From contig CALFSK010000068.1 of the NCBI GenBank assembly GCA_937916845.1, forward strand, positions 101,806 to 165,805: a DNA stretch of 64,000 nt. Direction: 5' to 3'. Under the pieces are notes generated by a model, which saw nothing but the letters and a program-made list of their open reading frames with translations, was not told the DNA's origin and did not search any database. Shown here in pieces: positions 18,998 to 26,128 of the stretch. The position numbers and the translations under genes were made by a program. How positions within the stretch are numbered: the first letter of the stretch is position 1; every line of letters begins with the position of its first letter. Source of the DNA: an uncultured Lactobacillus sp. GTDB taxonomy: Bacteria; Bacillota; Bacilli; Lactobacillales; Lactobacillaceae.

Positions 18998-19348
18998 ATG
19001 AAGAATCAGTGGCGATTAGTGAGTGCCTTGGTAATTGCGTTAGTTGTTATTGTATTTGCAATTTTGAATGTTGAACCAGTACGGGTGAATTTTGGGGTGG
19101 CAGCGGTGCACTGGCCACTGATCTTAGTCATCGTAATTACCTTGATTTTAGGCGTTGTGACCGCAGTCTTAATGGCAACGGTCAATGAATCTAAGGAACG
19201 TTCAGCACATGCAAAGGCCATCACTGCGGCACAGGCCAAAATTGATAAGTTAACGGCTGAAAATAAAAGCTTAACGTTACGTTTAAACAATAAAGGTAAA
19301 CAAACACGGAACGTGGCCGAACCGACGGCGACGCCCATTAAAAAGTAG
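18998..19348 (+). CDS. LapA-domain membrane protein
   Basis: A 116-residue protein with two membrane helices (about residues 5-25 and 38-62) and a cytoplasmic coiled-coil tail (about 68-100, AAQAKIDKLTAENKSLTLRL). This matches the LapA/DUF1049 family. In Gram-negatives LapA helps lipopolysaccharide assembly; the Firmicute role is not established. Its place before recJ is conserved in lactobacilli. Confidence 0.82.
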   Translation: MKNQWRLVSALVIALVVIVFAILNVEPVRVNFGVAAVHWPLILVIVITLILGVVTAVLMATVNESKERSAHAKAITAAQAKIDKLTAENKSLTLRLNNKGKQTRNVAEPTATPIKK

Positions 19349-19366
19349 TTTGAAAGGAAGAATGTT

Positions 19367-21703
19367 ATGTTAGCGGCAAAGAAAAAGTGGGTTCCGCGGG
19401 TCACAACGGCCGTCAGCGAGGCGGACATTGCTGAATTAGCAAAGGCGGTCGGTGTCTCACCGTTAGTCGCTAAATTGCTGATTGAGCGTGGCTTAACTAG
19501 TACGGACGCGGCCCAACAGTTTTTAAATGCGGATCAGCAGCCCTTGCTAGATCCGCTCACCATGCATGACATGGAAAAAGCCGTTGACCGCATTCAAGAA
19601 GCCATTATTGCCGGTGATCAAATTACTGTGTATGGTGACTATGACGCCGATGGGTTGACGAGTACGTCCATTATGTACGAAACGTTGGACCAGATCGGTG
19701 CGAACGTTAACTATTACATTCCAGACCGGTTTAAGGATGGTTACGGCCCTAATCAGGCCGCGTTCGATCGGCTGATCGATGCCGGAACTAAGTTGTTTGT
19801 GACCGTCGATAACGGGGTTGCCGGTAACGCGGTGATTAACGCTGTTCAGGAACGGGGCATTGATGTCGTGGTGACTGACCACCATGAAATGCCAGCTGAA
19901 TTGCCGAATGCGTATGCAATCGTGCACCCACGCCATCCTGAAGGGCACTACCAATTTGGTGAACTTTCGGGTGCGGGGGTTGCGTTTAAAGTCGCAACGG
20001 CGCTCCTAGAAGAAGTGCCTGAAGAACTGATGGACTTAGCAGCTATCGGAACGGTTGCAGACCTTGTGAGCTTAACGGGTGAGAACCGGACCTTGGTCAC
20101 GTTGGGGTTAAAAGTACTCCGACAGACGACCCGGCCGGGACTTGCTGCCTTGATCAAGGCAGCGGGCTTAGAACCCGATCAGTTAGATGAAACGAGCATT
20201 GGATTTGGAATTGCCCCACGTTTGAATGCGTTAGGTCGGTTACAATCCGCTCAAAGCGGGGTCGAACTGTTGACGACGCTAGACGATGACCGTGCGACTG
20301 CACTAGCGACGCAGGTCAACTCACTTAACGAACGCCGCCAGGGGCTTGTTAAGACCATTGCAGCGAGTGCGCTGGAACAGGCACAATCGGCAGAAAATGC
20401 GACCCGTCAGACGTTGGTTATCACGGGTAAAGATTGGCACGAAGGCGTCCTTGGTATTGTAGCTAGTCACGTCGTTGAAGCGACTGGTAAGCCAACGCTG
20501 GTTTTAAATGAAGATGAAAATGGTCGACTCAAGGGAAGCGGTCGGAGTGTTGAGGCCTATAACTTATTTGCTGCAATCGACCCGGTCCGCGATGACTTGG
20601 TAGCGTTTGGTGGGCACCACATGGCCGTTGGACTCAGTGTGATGCACGATCAGTTGCCAACTTTAAAAGCAGCGTTAGAAGACGCCGCGACGGCCCAAGA
20701 CTTGGCTGGACAAGGTCAGGCGACGTTGGCAATTGACGGTGAACTAGCAGTTAAAGACGCAACGTTAGCCACGTTAGATGATTTGAAGCGACTGGCACCC
20801 TTTGGGACGGATAACCCGGCACCGTTGTTTGAACTCAAACCAACGGCGATTCCACAGGCACGGGCCATTGGTAGTGATCAACAACATTTGAAGTTACAAT
20901 TGAGTGATGGAAAAATTAACGTTGACGCCATTGGTTTTTCGTTTGGGGCCGCTTTGGCGCCGATTCAAGCGAGCCCGAGTGACGTGGCAGTCGTGGGTGA
21001 ATTAAGCGCGAATACTTGGAATGGGCGGACGAAGCCGCAAGTGATGATTCGTGACGTAGCGGTAACGGGTACCCAGGTAATCGATGCGCGGACCCAGCAT
21101 TTGTCAGCGCGTAATTTTCAGGCACCAGGGATTTACCTATTTTTCCATCAGAAGTTGATGGATAAGTTACAAGGTTATTTAAATTCCCAGTCACAAGCGT
21201 TGTTTGTGGGGGATGCCGGGACTGATTTGAGTGGGATTCAAGCGGACCAAGCGGTATTTGTCGTGGACTGTCCGGATACGTTAGTCGACTTTACAACCGT
21301 CTTAACGGCGTTACCACTGAATCAATTAACCCTGTATCTGTATCGTCAAGAATCAGTTTACTTGGCTGGCATGCCTAGTCGGGAACAGTTTGGTAAGCTA
21401 TTCCAATTCACGGTCAATCATCACGATGTTGATATTCATCACCAGTTAACGGCAGTCGCCAAACATTTGCACATTGAACGAAATTTGCTTATTTTTATGA
21501 TTCAGGTGTTTTTTGAGGTGGGATTTGTTAAAATAAGTGATGGTGTCATGAATGGCGTTTCGAATCCGACTAAAGCGGATTTACATCACGCCCCTAGTTA
21601 TCAGCTGCGCGAACAACAGATCGTCGCTGAAGAAACGCTTTTGTATAGTAAATCTGCAGCGCTACAAGTATGGGTAAAAAACCAAGCTGCAGTGAAGAAT
21701 TAA
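19367..21703 (+). CDS. recJ: Single-stranded-DNA-specific exonuclease RecJ
   Basis: A 778-residue 5'-3' ssDNA exonuclease of recombination and mismatch repair. DHH-family motifs: VYGDYDADGLTSTS (about residues 87-100), VTVDNG, VVTDHHEMP and the DHHA1 part (GSGRSVEAYNL, GGHHMAVGL). An OB-like DNA-binding domain and the long Firmicute C-terminal domain (about 560-778) follow. All key Asp and His residues look intact. In the operon, 18 bases after the LapA-like gene. Confidence 0.95.
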   Translation: MLAAKKKWVPRVTTAVSEADIAELAKAVGVSPLVAKLLIERGLTSTDAAQQFLNADQQPLLDPLTMHDMEKAVDRIQEAIIAGDQITVYGDYDADGLTSTSIMYETLDQIGANVNYYIPDRFKDGYGPNQAAFDRLIDAGTKLFVTVDNGVAGNAVINAVQERGIDVVVTDHHEMPAELPNAYAIVHPRHPEGHYQFGELSGAGVAFKVATALLEEVPEELMDLAAIGTVADLVSLTGENRTLVTLGLKVLRQTTRPGLAALIKAAGLEPDQLDETSIGFGIAPRLNALGRLQSAQSGVELLTTLDDDRATALATQVNSLNERRQGLVKTIAASALEQAQSAENATRQTLVITGKDWHEGVLGIVASHVVEATGKPTLVLNEDENGRLKGSGRSVEAYNLFAAIDPVRDDLVAFGGHHMAVGLSVMHDQLPTLKAALEDAATAQDLAGQGQATLAIDGELAVKDATLATLDDLKRLAPFGTDNPAPLFELKPTAIPQARAIGSDQQHLKLQLSDGKINVDAIGFSFGAALAPIQASPSDVAVVGELSANTWNGRTKPQVMIRDVAVTGTQVIDARTQHLSARNFQAPGIYLFFHQKLMDKLQGYLNSQSQALFVGDAGTDLSGIQADQAVFVVDCPDTLVDFTTVLTALPLNQLTLYLYRQESVYLAGMPSREQFGKLFQFTVNHHDVDIHHQLTAVAKHLHIERNLLIFMIQVFFEVGFVKISDGVMNGVSNPTKADLHHAPSYQLREQQIVAEETLLYSKSAALQVWVKNQAAVKN

Positions 21704-21721
21704 AGGAGCTGTTAATAAGCA

Positions 21722-22240
21722 ATGGCATTAGACTTAACAAAATATGTGGCCAGTGTTCCGGATTATCCCGAACCAGGAATCATCTTCCGTGATATTTCAC
21801 CATTGATGGCGGACGGAGAAGCGTACCGCGAAGCCACGGAGCAAATTGTCAAATTCGCACGTGATAAAAAGGTTGATATGATTGTCGGCCCTGAAGCCCG
21901 CGGATTTATCGTTGGCTGTCCAGTTGCGTATGAACTTGGGATTGGATTTGCACCCGCACGGAAGAAAGGGAAGTTGCCACGGCCAACGGTCAAAGCAACT
22001 TATGATTTGGAATATGGCCAATCAGCCCTTTATCTGCATAAAGATGCAATCAAACCGGGTCAAAACGTTTTAGTAACGGATGACCTGTTAGCGACCGGTG
22101 GGACGATTTCCGCAACGATCCAATTAGTTGAAGAACTAGGTGGACACGTTGTTGGAACGGCGTTCTTAGTTGAATTAAAGGACTTACACGGCCGTGATAA
22201 AATTAAAGATTACGATATTCTGAGTTTAATGGAATTCTAA
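21722..22240 (+). CDS. apt: Adenine phosphoribosyltransferase
   Basis: A 172-residue purine-salvage enzyme that joins adenine and PRPP to give AMP. The N-terminal [20 protein letters not shown] and the PRPP loop [13 protein letters not shown] (about residues 116-128) match Apt. It is last in the rnz operon, 18 bases after recJ, in the recJ-apt order common in Firmicutes, and ends at a terminator. Confidence 0.97.
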   Translation: MALDLTKYVASVPDYPEPGIIFRDISPLMADGEAYREATEQIVKFARDKKVDMIVGPEARGFIVGCPVAYELGIGFAPARKKGKLPRPTVKATYDLEYGQSALYLHKDAIKPGQNVLVTDDLLATGGTISATIQLVEELGGHVVGTAFLVELKDLHGRDKIKDYDILSLMEF

Positions 22241-22244
22241 AAAT

Positions 22245-22285
22245 AACGTTCAAAAAGTTAATGATGACTTTTTGAACGTTTTTTT
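22245..22285 (+). terminator. Terminator of the rnz-apt operon
   Basis: AACGTTCAAAAAGT pairs perfectly with ACTTTTTGAACGTT around TAATGATG, followed by T residues. Confidence 0.92.
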
Positions 22286-22443
22286 GCGCTTTTTGCAGCA
22301 TACAACTGTGTTGGAAAGCTAGGAATACTAATGCTGATTGTAATGACTGGTGTCGAGATGAGTTAGCGGTTAGTATTTAACTTGTCAAATGGTATAGGCA
22401 CTTTGAGAATTGGTTACTTCTGTGAGGACTTGGGAGGGAAAAC

Positions 22444-22761
22444 ATGGTACGCGTTGAATTTAAGTTGGCAGTTAAGGTACCCCGATTTTTATCAAGAGGT
22501 CAAGATATCTCGGCAAATTTTTGGTGGGATACGCGACTACATTGTGATAGTGATCGTGCGATGGATGCTTTTAAACAGTTGCTCTTGTTTCATGTTCCGC
22601 AACCTTACTTAGAACCCGGATCGGTTGATTTTTACAACGACATTGAGGACGGCCCTAACGTGTACGATGCTTTGACGATAAGTTGTGAAGTTACGGAAAT
22701 TATGGTTGAACCAAGTGATAAGTTTATGGGAACGGATTACCCAGACGATATTTTATTTTAA
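22444..22761 (+). CDS. Hypothetical protein (105 aa)
   Basis: A soluble acidic protein beginning MVRVEFKLAVKVPRFLSRGQ. The ATG follows a GGGAGGG site at good spacing, which favours this frame over an overlapping one starting at 22382. The C-terminal half is rich in Asp and Glu (EDGPNVYD, GTDYPDDILF). No membrane segment or known motif is seen. It stands alone between apt and the DUF2316 gene. Confidence 0.6.
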   Translation: MVRVEFKLAVKVPRFLSRGQDISANFWWDTRLHCDSDRAMDAFKQLLLFHVPQPYLEPGSVDFYNDIEDGPNVYDALTISCEVTEIMVEPSDKFMGTDYPDDILF

Positions 22762-22881
22762 CTTTTTAGATTGAAGAGGCTGCGACCACCTTGGCGTGGC
22801 CTTTTGATTGCGGAAAGTATGGGCTACGAGGAAAATGAACAATGCATGGATTTAGTGATTATTGTAGGCTACAATTAATGT

Positions 22882-22912
22882 CAATCATGACATATTGCAT
22901 ATGTCATGATTG
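22882..22912. promoter_or_regulatory. Perfect 14-bp inverted repeat (operator candidate)
   Basis: CAATCATGACATAT and its exact complement flank TGC. No T-run follows, so an operator for a dimeric regulator is likelier than a terminator. Confidence 0.5.
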
Positions 22913-22932
22913 GAGAAAAGTAGCGTCAAAAT

Positions 22933-22946
22933 AGAAAGCGGTTGCA
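22933..22946 (+). promoter_or_regulatory. Candidate cre (CcpA) site over the DUF2316 promoter
   Basis: AGAAAGCGGTTGCA matches the cre consensus TGWAARCGYTWNCW at 12 of 14 positions. It overlaps TTGCAT (22942-22947), which has TACACT 16 bases on as a -10. Confidence 0.4.
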
Positions 22947-23014
22947 TTTTTATTGAGGGGCGTTACACTGGAGGTGTTGGTTTTGCACAATCAATTCGGA
23001 AAGGAAGTTAGGCT

Positions 23015-23314
23015 ATGTCATTAAAAGAAATTGAACGAACATCCACACGACAGGAATTGCGAGCAAATTATGAGCGGTCTGGTCTATCATTGGATCAAGT
23101 TGCGACTGATTTAGAGACAACCCCAACCCATGTTGAGGACGTTATGGACTTGAACGTTGTACATATTGAAGAACCTTGGATTTTACGGAATTACCTCAAT
23201 GACAGTCTTTTAGATCAAGGGGTAACACCAGTGCCGTATAGTCGTTTAAAAGGCGCACCAAGTGAGTATTGGTTTTTGAATCAGCATCGAATCGACCAAG
23301 GTATTTTAGGATAA
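23015..23314 (+). CDS. DUF2316 family protein
   Basis: A 99-residue cytosolic protein with an N-terminal helix-turn-helix-like part (SGLSLDQVATDLETTPTHVEDVM, about residues 22-44). A conserved DUF2316 core follows (PWILRNYLN, and SRLKGAPSEYWFL in the C-terminal half). The family is small, common in lactobacilli and uncharacterised; the HTH-like part hints at DNA binding. The ATG follows AAAGGAAG. The promoter overlaps a cre-like site, hinting at sugar control. Confidence 0.78.
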   Translation: MSLKEIERTSTRQELRANYERSGLSLDQVATDLETTPTHVEDVMDLNVVHIEEPWILRNYLNDSLLDQGVTPVPYSRLKGAPSEYWFLNQHRIDQGILG

Positions 23315-23315
23315 A

Positions 23316-23353
23316 AGAAAGGCATTCAAACGAACAGGTTTGAATGCCTTTCT
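23316..23353. terminator. Bidirectional terminator
   Basis: AGAAAGGCATTCAAA pairs perfectly with TTTGAATGCCTTTCT between two converging genes. Confidence 0.9.
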
Positions 23354-23360
23354 AATGGTC

Positions 23361-23690
23361 CTAGTTAGCGGTGGTAAATTTAACGGCGGTACCGTATGCG
23401 GCGACCGATTGCATATCTTGGCTGATGGAGCCGGTATCAAACCGCATCATGACAACGGCATCTGCGCCAACCGCTGCGGCGTTTTCACGTAATCGTTCAA
23501 CGGCAACGTTGCGTGATTCGTCGAGCATCTTGGTGTAGTCTTTGATTTCGCCACCAACGAGCCCTTTCAAGCCAGCACCGATGTTGCGCACCAGGTTCTT
23601 AGATTGGGTGGTAAGACCGAAGACTTCACCAATGACAGTGTAGGGTTGTCCGGGGATATTTTCGGTAGTTGTGACTAGCATTTTGTCCAT
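23361..23690 (-). CDS. YbjQ/UPF0145 family protein
   Basis: A 109-residue protein of the UPF0145 (DUF74) family, sometimes called heavy-metal-binding from its pentameric fold. Seen: N-terminal [20 protein letters not shown], the central [25 protein letters not shown] split motif, and [13 protein letters not shown]. The ATG follows AGGAGG with 8-base spacing. Function is not established. Single gene. Confidence 0.88.
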   Translation of the reverse strand: MDKMLVTTTENIPGQPYTVIGEVFGLTTQSKNLVRNIGAGLKGLVGGEIKDYTKMLDESRNVAVERLRENAAAVGADAVVMMRFDTGSISQDMQSVAAYGTAVKFTTAN

Positions 23691-23789
23691 AGAGCTGTCC
23701 TCCTAATATTGTGTAATGCAAGCATAGCATAAGCCCGCTAAAAAACGTATCTAAATGAAATGGTGGAAGGGAGATGGTTAGATTAGAAA

Positions 23790-23816
23790 ACCGATTTTTA
23801 GTGACTAAAAATCGGT
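23790..23816. repeat. 27-bp near-perfect palindrome
   Basis: ACCGATTTTTAGT, a central G, then ACTAAAAATCGGT. It lies between the UPF0145 gene and tRNA-Ser. No T-run follows, so its role (operator, cruciform) is open. Confidence 0.6.
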
Positions 23817-23857
23817 AACGTACTACGTTTTGGACAGCGGTTTTTATGAATATTTAT

Positions 23858-23885
23858 TTGTTCTTATCGGAAATTATGCTATACT
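23858..23885 (+). promoter_or_regulatory. tRNA-Ser promoter
   Basis: TTGTTC at 23858-23863, 16 bases, TATACT at 23880-23885 with an extended TGC before it. It lies 15 bases before the tRNA. Confidence 0.7.
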
Positions 23886-23900
23886 ATTCAAGTACCACAT

Positions 23901-23988
23901 GGAGAGTTGGCAGAGTGGTAATGCACCGGACTCGAAATCCGGCGAACCGGCTAATACCGGCGCGCAGGTTCAAATCCTGTACTCTCCT
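23901..23988 (+). tRNA. tRNA-Ser(CGA)
   Basis: A class II tRNA with acceptor stem GGAGAGT/ACTCTCC, anticodon stem CCGGA/TCCGG and loop CTCGAAA, giving anticodon CGA (23933-23935) for codon UCG. It has a long variable arm (CCGGCTAATACCGG) and a T arm with GTTCAAAT. CCA is not encoded. The base after the acceptor stem is T, where bacterial serine tRNAs usually have G. The AT-rich accessory island starts directly behind it, a common integration position. Confidence 0.93.
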
Positions 23989-24014
23989 TAAATTGATTGT
24001 TTATATCTTCTTAG

Positions 24015-24047
24015 AACCTCGCTAATCGTTGAGTTAGCGGGGTTTTT
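24015..24047 (+). terminator. Terminator of tRNA-Ser
   Basis: AACCTCGCTAA pairs with TTAGCGGGGTT (one G-T pair), followed by TTTTT. Confidence 0.85.
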
Positions 24048-24086
24048 GTTTTTGCTGAAACGCGCAAAATCGATTCAAATTGATAT

Positions 24087-24163
24087 AATGGTGCACTATT
24101 TGGTGCACTCGAGGCTAAAAAATGGTAAATTGATTGTTTTTAGCTAAATAAAAGTGCACCATT
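24087..24163. repeat. Nested inverted repeat behind the tRNA
   Basis: Outer arms AATGGTGCACT (24087-24097) and AGTGCACCATT (24153-24163) enclose an inner stem GCTAAAAA/TTTTTAGC (24114-24121, 24137-24144). A second GGTGCACT copy lies at about 24102-24109. It could be a terminator (T-rich 3' side) or the remnant of an integration or recombination site. No integrase is present. Confidence 0.5.
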
Positions 24164-24240
24164 TTGTTTTTAATAAAATGCTTTCATACCAATAGTACTA
24201 ACGGGTTTGATCGTGTTCGCCGATTGCACAAATCGTATTT

Positions 24241-24315
24241 TTAGCCGATATTTTTAAGTGCACTGAAAGTGAGTTCATCTTCTTGGTTCCGCTCCTTTTT
24301 TACGAGCAAAGCCAT
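24241..24315 (-). CDS. Possible 24-residue peptide or gene remnant
   Basis: On the minus strand an ATG behind AAGGAGAAAAA opens a frame of 24 codons beginning MALLVKKERNQEDELTF and ending in TAA. The ribosome site is strong, but the product matches nothing I know and is very short. It could be a small peptide or the start of a decayed gene next to the tRNA. Confidence 0.25.
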   Translation of the reverse strand: MALLVKKERNQEDELTFSALKNIG

Positions 24316-24396
24316 TTTTTCTCCTTAAATTTCATCTAGGCGGGTAGAATTCTAAGGATTGTTGTGGCATCACCATCTTTCAGTCATAATTATACT

Positions 24397-24470
24397 TAAA
24401 AGGGCGCACTTAGCCCTATGGTACTATGTGGACACATCACAAACTATGGCGAGGGTGGAATGTGGTTTTT
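24397..24470 (+). ncRNA. Candidate small RNA, copy A of a repeated element
   Basis: Promoter TTGTGG (24362) - 17 bases - CATAAT (24385). The predicted transcript of about 74 bases has a 5' hairpin AGGGC/GCCCT, then a G-rich 3' hairpin closed by ACACAT/ATGTGG and ending in TTTTT (24466-24470). A second full copy (C, 26933-27006) keeps promoter, both hairpins and terminator, with paired base changes in hairpin 1. No ORF fits. Similarity extends about 70 bases upstream of the RNA. The RNA family is not recognised. Confidence 0.6.
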
Positions 24471-24485
24471 ATGGAGTAAATATGA

Positions 24486-24515
24486 TTGACCGGGTTAGTT
24501 GTTATACGTTAAAAT
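24486..24515 (+). promoter_or_regulatory. Promoter of the candidate HEPN-linked RNA
   Basis: TTGACC at 24486-24491, 18 bases, TAAAAT at 24510-24515, directly before the structured stretch at 24522. Confidence 0.55.
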
Positions 24516-24521
24516 AGCGAT

Positions 24522-24616
24522 AAGATAACTTGAGAAGGAATAACACTGGGTCCCAAAATGGGGTAGGTACTTTAGTACTGAGCAGTCCTATGTGCCTGGG
24601 GTTATCTTTTTTATTC
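24522..24616 (+). ncRNA. Candidate structured RNA convergent with the DUF3644/HEPN gene
   Basis: About 90 bases start 7 bases after a good -10 box. An 8-bp closing stem AAGATAAC (24522-24529) / GTTATCTT (24601-24608) encloses hairpins CCCA-AAA-TGGG (24552-24562) and GTAC-TTTA-GTAC (24567-24578). A T-rich end follows (24607-24620). Its 3' end meets the stop of the DUF3644 gene on the other strand. It may regulate or neutralise that protein. The opposite reading, as part of the 3' end of the minus-strand transcript, is less likely because promoter and T-run both point rightward. Confidence 0.45.
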
Positions 24617-25576
24617 TTTTGTTTTCAAACTTTCAACAAACGTTGTAGGATTCTCTTCAATCTGTTTGACGATAAATTCGACGAATTGCTGAGAATAAGT
24701 GTAGCTGTGTTGCTTCCCAATAACGTGCTGATAAGCATACTTGGTATTCTGTTTGATATTATAAAATTCAATGACTAAGTTTAATACATACTGATTGAAT
24801 CCGGAAGAATAACTTAATCTTATATTCTTTTTTGCCAGACGAGTTTGAACTGCTTTAATTACGTTATTATATGAATATTTATGGGTGTCAGAGGGATCTT
24901 TCAAGTCTTTAATGAAGGCAACCCCATTATCTGAAGAACGATCTACCCTGACTGTAAAGTCTGCTGCATCTTTTTTCTTAGTAATATATAGGTTTTGCTT
25001 GATATTTATAGAGAAACGATCGGAATCATATTCTTGACTGAGTACGTCAATTTCATTTGCTTGTGCAATAAACTTTTCGGCGATTTCTGGTGGATACTTT
25101 AATTGAATTTGTTCGTTAGATAGTGGCTCGTAACTGGCTGAAATCGTTAAAAAGTTTTGTGGAATATAGTCGGTCATGTCGACTGAATGAAATCTATTAA
25201 TTTCGGTTACAAAATTTAAAACGCACGCTTGAAATAATGGTGCATACTTAACTTCGTAGTCCTCGGTAATATAGTGCGTGCTGATATTTCTAAGATCGAT
25301 AATCTTTTCTAGGTTCAAACGAATTCTGGTGTTCCTGTCCGTATATATTTTTACGATAACATTAGATACACTAAGGGTTCTATCTTGGTCGTCTTTGTAA
25401 TATATACTTTTACCTCGATTTAACAGTTCTGCCTTTAGCATCAGTTCCCAAGCATTAGTTGCAAAAAATGAAAAGCCTTCAATTCGATAGTGAATAGTTG
25501 GTTTGTTATAAATCTCAATTCCCATGACAAATGCTTCGATACTTTTCTTCACTAAACGATTTGATAAATTTTCCAC
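24611..25576 (-). CDS. DUF3644 domain protein with HEPN-type R-x4-H motif
   Basis: A 321-residue cytosolic protein. Residues 1-150 are all-helical and match the DUF3644 pattern (FFATNAWELMLKAELL, then IIDLRNISTHYI). R96 and H101 form R-x4-H, the catalytic signature of HEPN RNases found in toxins and abortive-infection proteins. The C-terminal half is mixed, with a basic stretch (VIKAVQTRLAKKNIRL). The GTG start at 25576 follows GAAGGA. The promoter is TTGAGA (25619-25614) - 17 - TATAGA (25596-25591), made partly from repeat copy B. A candidate RNA lies at its 3' end. Low GC and the tRNA-side location suggest transfer. A defence or toxin role is inference. Confidence 0.7.
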   Translation of the reverse strand: MENLSNRLVKKSIEAFVMGIEIYNKPTIHYRIEGFSFFATNAWELMLKAELLNRGKSIYYKDDQDRTLSVSNVIVKIYTDRNTRIRLNLEKIIDLRNISTHYITEDYEVKYAPLFQACVLNFVTEINRFHSVDMTDYIPQNFLTISASYEPLSNEQIQLKYPPEIAEKFIAQANEIDVLSQEYDSDRFSINIKQNLYITKKKDAADFTVRVDRSSDNGVAFIKDLKDPSDTHKYSYNNVIKAVQTRLAKKNIRLSYSSGFNQYVLNLVIEFYNIKQNTKYAYQHVIGKQHSYTYSQQFVEFIVKQIEENPTTFVESLKTKE

Positions 25577-25604
25577 TTGCTCACATTCCTTCTATAGTGC
25601 AATT

Positions 25605-25648
25605 TTGATCATATCTCAAACTTTGGCGGGGGCGGGATGTTTTTTTAT
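25605..25648 (+). repeat. Partial copy B of the small-RNA element
   Basis: It repeats only the 3' part (ATCATATCTCAAAC, then TTTGGCGGGGGCGGGATG and a T-run) of copies A and C; the promoter and 5' hairpin are missing. Its 5' end supplies the -35 box of the DUF3644 gene on the other strand. Copies A and B bracket the DUF3644 module. Confidence 0.65.
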
Positions 25649-25687
25649 ATGGTTAGTAGTTTGGTTTTTTAAAGGCTAAATTCGTCT

Positions 25688-25801
25688 TCACTTTTTTTTA
25701 GAATTACTGCTAGAGCTGGGGGAATTGCTAGAACTGCTGCATGCAGTGAGTGATAATCCCATTAGTGTGGTCATTCCAATGATGAAAACTTTTTTCTTGA
25801 T
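25688..25801 (-). pseudogene. Broken lipoprotein gene
   Basis: Behind a GGAGGG site the frame reads (ATC)KKKVFIIGMTTLMGLSLTACSSSS, a lipoprotein signal with lipobox LTAC. The start position holds ATC instead of ATG, and the frame ends 17 residues after the Cys, at a run of eight A that may mark a frameshift. Its 5' flank is closely related to that of the lipoprotein gene at 28023-28568. It is probably a decayed paralogue; use of the internal ATG (25774) as a short peptide start is less likely. Confidence 0.55.
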
Positions 25802-25997
25802 GAGCCCTCCAAAATAATTAGTTCTCCAAGTACCCCCATAGAGTAGCTAATCTGCTCAGATCCTCTTCTCAGAGTTTACCTTTTAATGACGTGAGATTTT
25901 TGGTCACAGATAGTTTGAAAAATTGTACGTTTCATATTTAATAATTACGTTAACCCAAAAGGGGTCATTTTTATATATTCCTTTTTAAGATGGAACG
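25802..25997 (-). repeat. 5' module P1 (related to upstream regions of two other island genes)
   Basis: Sequence shared with 28569-28765 (P2): GTGAGATTTTTGGTCA, then ATTTAATAATTACGTTAAC, then TTTTTAAGATGGAAC, in the same order and spacing. A shorter match (CTTTTATAGACTTGAGG, then GGTCACAAACG) lies at 27464-27505 (P3). All sit upstream of leftward genes for exported or membrane proteins. Confidence 0.6.
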
Positions 25998-26033
25998 AAA
26001 AAGAGCCAAGTAGCAACGGCTACTTAGCTCTTT
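25998..26033 (-). terminator. Terminator of the 26129-26740 lipoprotein gene
   Basis: Read leftward: AAAGAGCTAAGTAGC pairs with GCTACTTGGCTCTTT (one mismatch), followed by T residues. Confidence 0.8.
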
Positions 26034-26128
26034 AGTCGATAACCCAAATATTGATACCATCTCATTGATCGAACGGTCTAACCGTTCTTTCCCTTTGTAG
26101 TTACAAATTACTGGTTAAAATAGGTGAC

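Noticed and set aside
22382-22612. 76-codon ORF overlapping the 105-residue protein
   Set aside because: It starts before the strong GGGAGGG site and is out of frame with it. The 22444 start has the better ribosome site.
24087-24163. Prophage attachment site behind tRNA-Ser
   Set aside because: The inverted repeat is suggestive, but no integrase and no duplicate of the tRNA 3' end were found in the window. Kept only as a repeat.
24530-24778. 82-codon plus-strand ORF over the candidate RNA and the end of the DUF3644 gene
   Set aside because: It is antisense to the conserved C-terminal part of the DUF3644 gene and has a poor start. The structured-RNA reading explains the sequence better.
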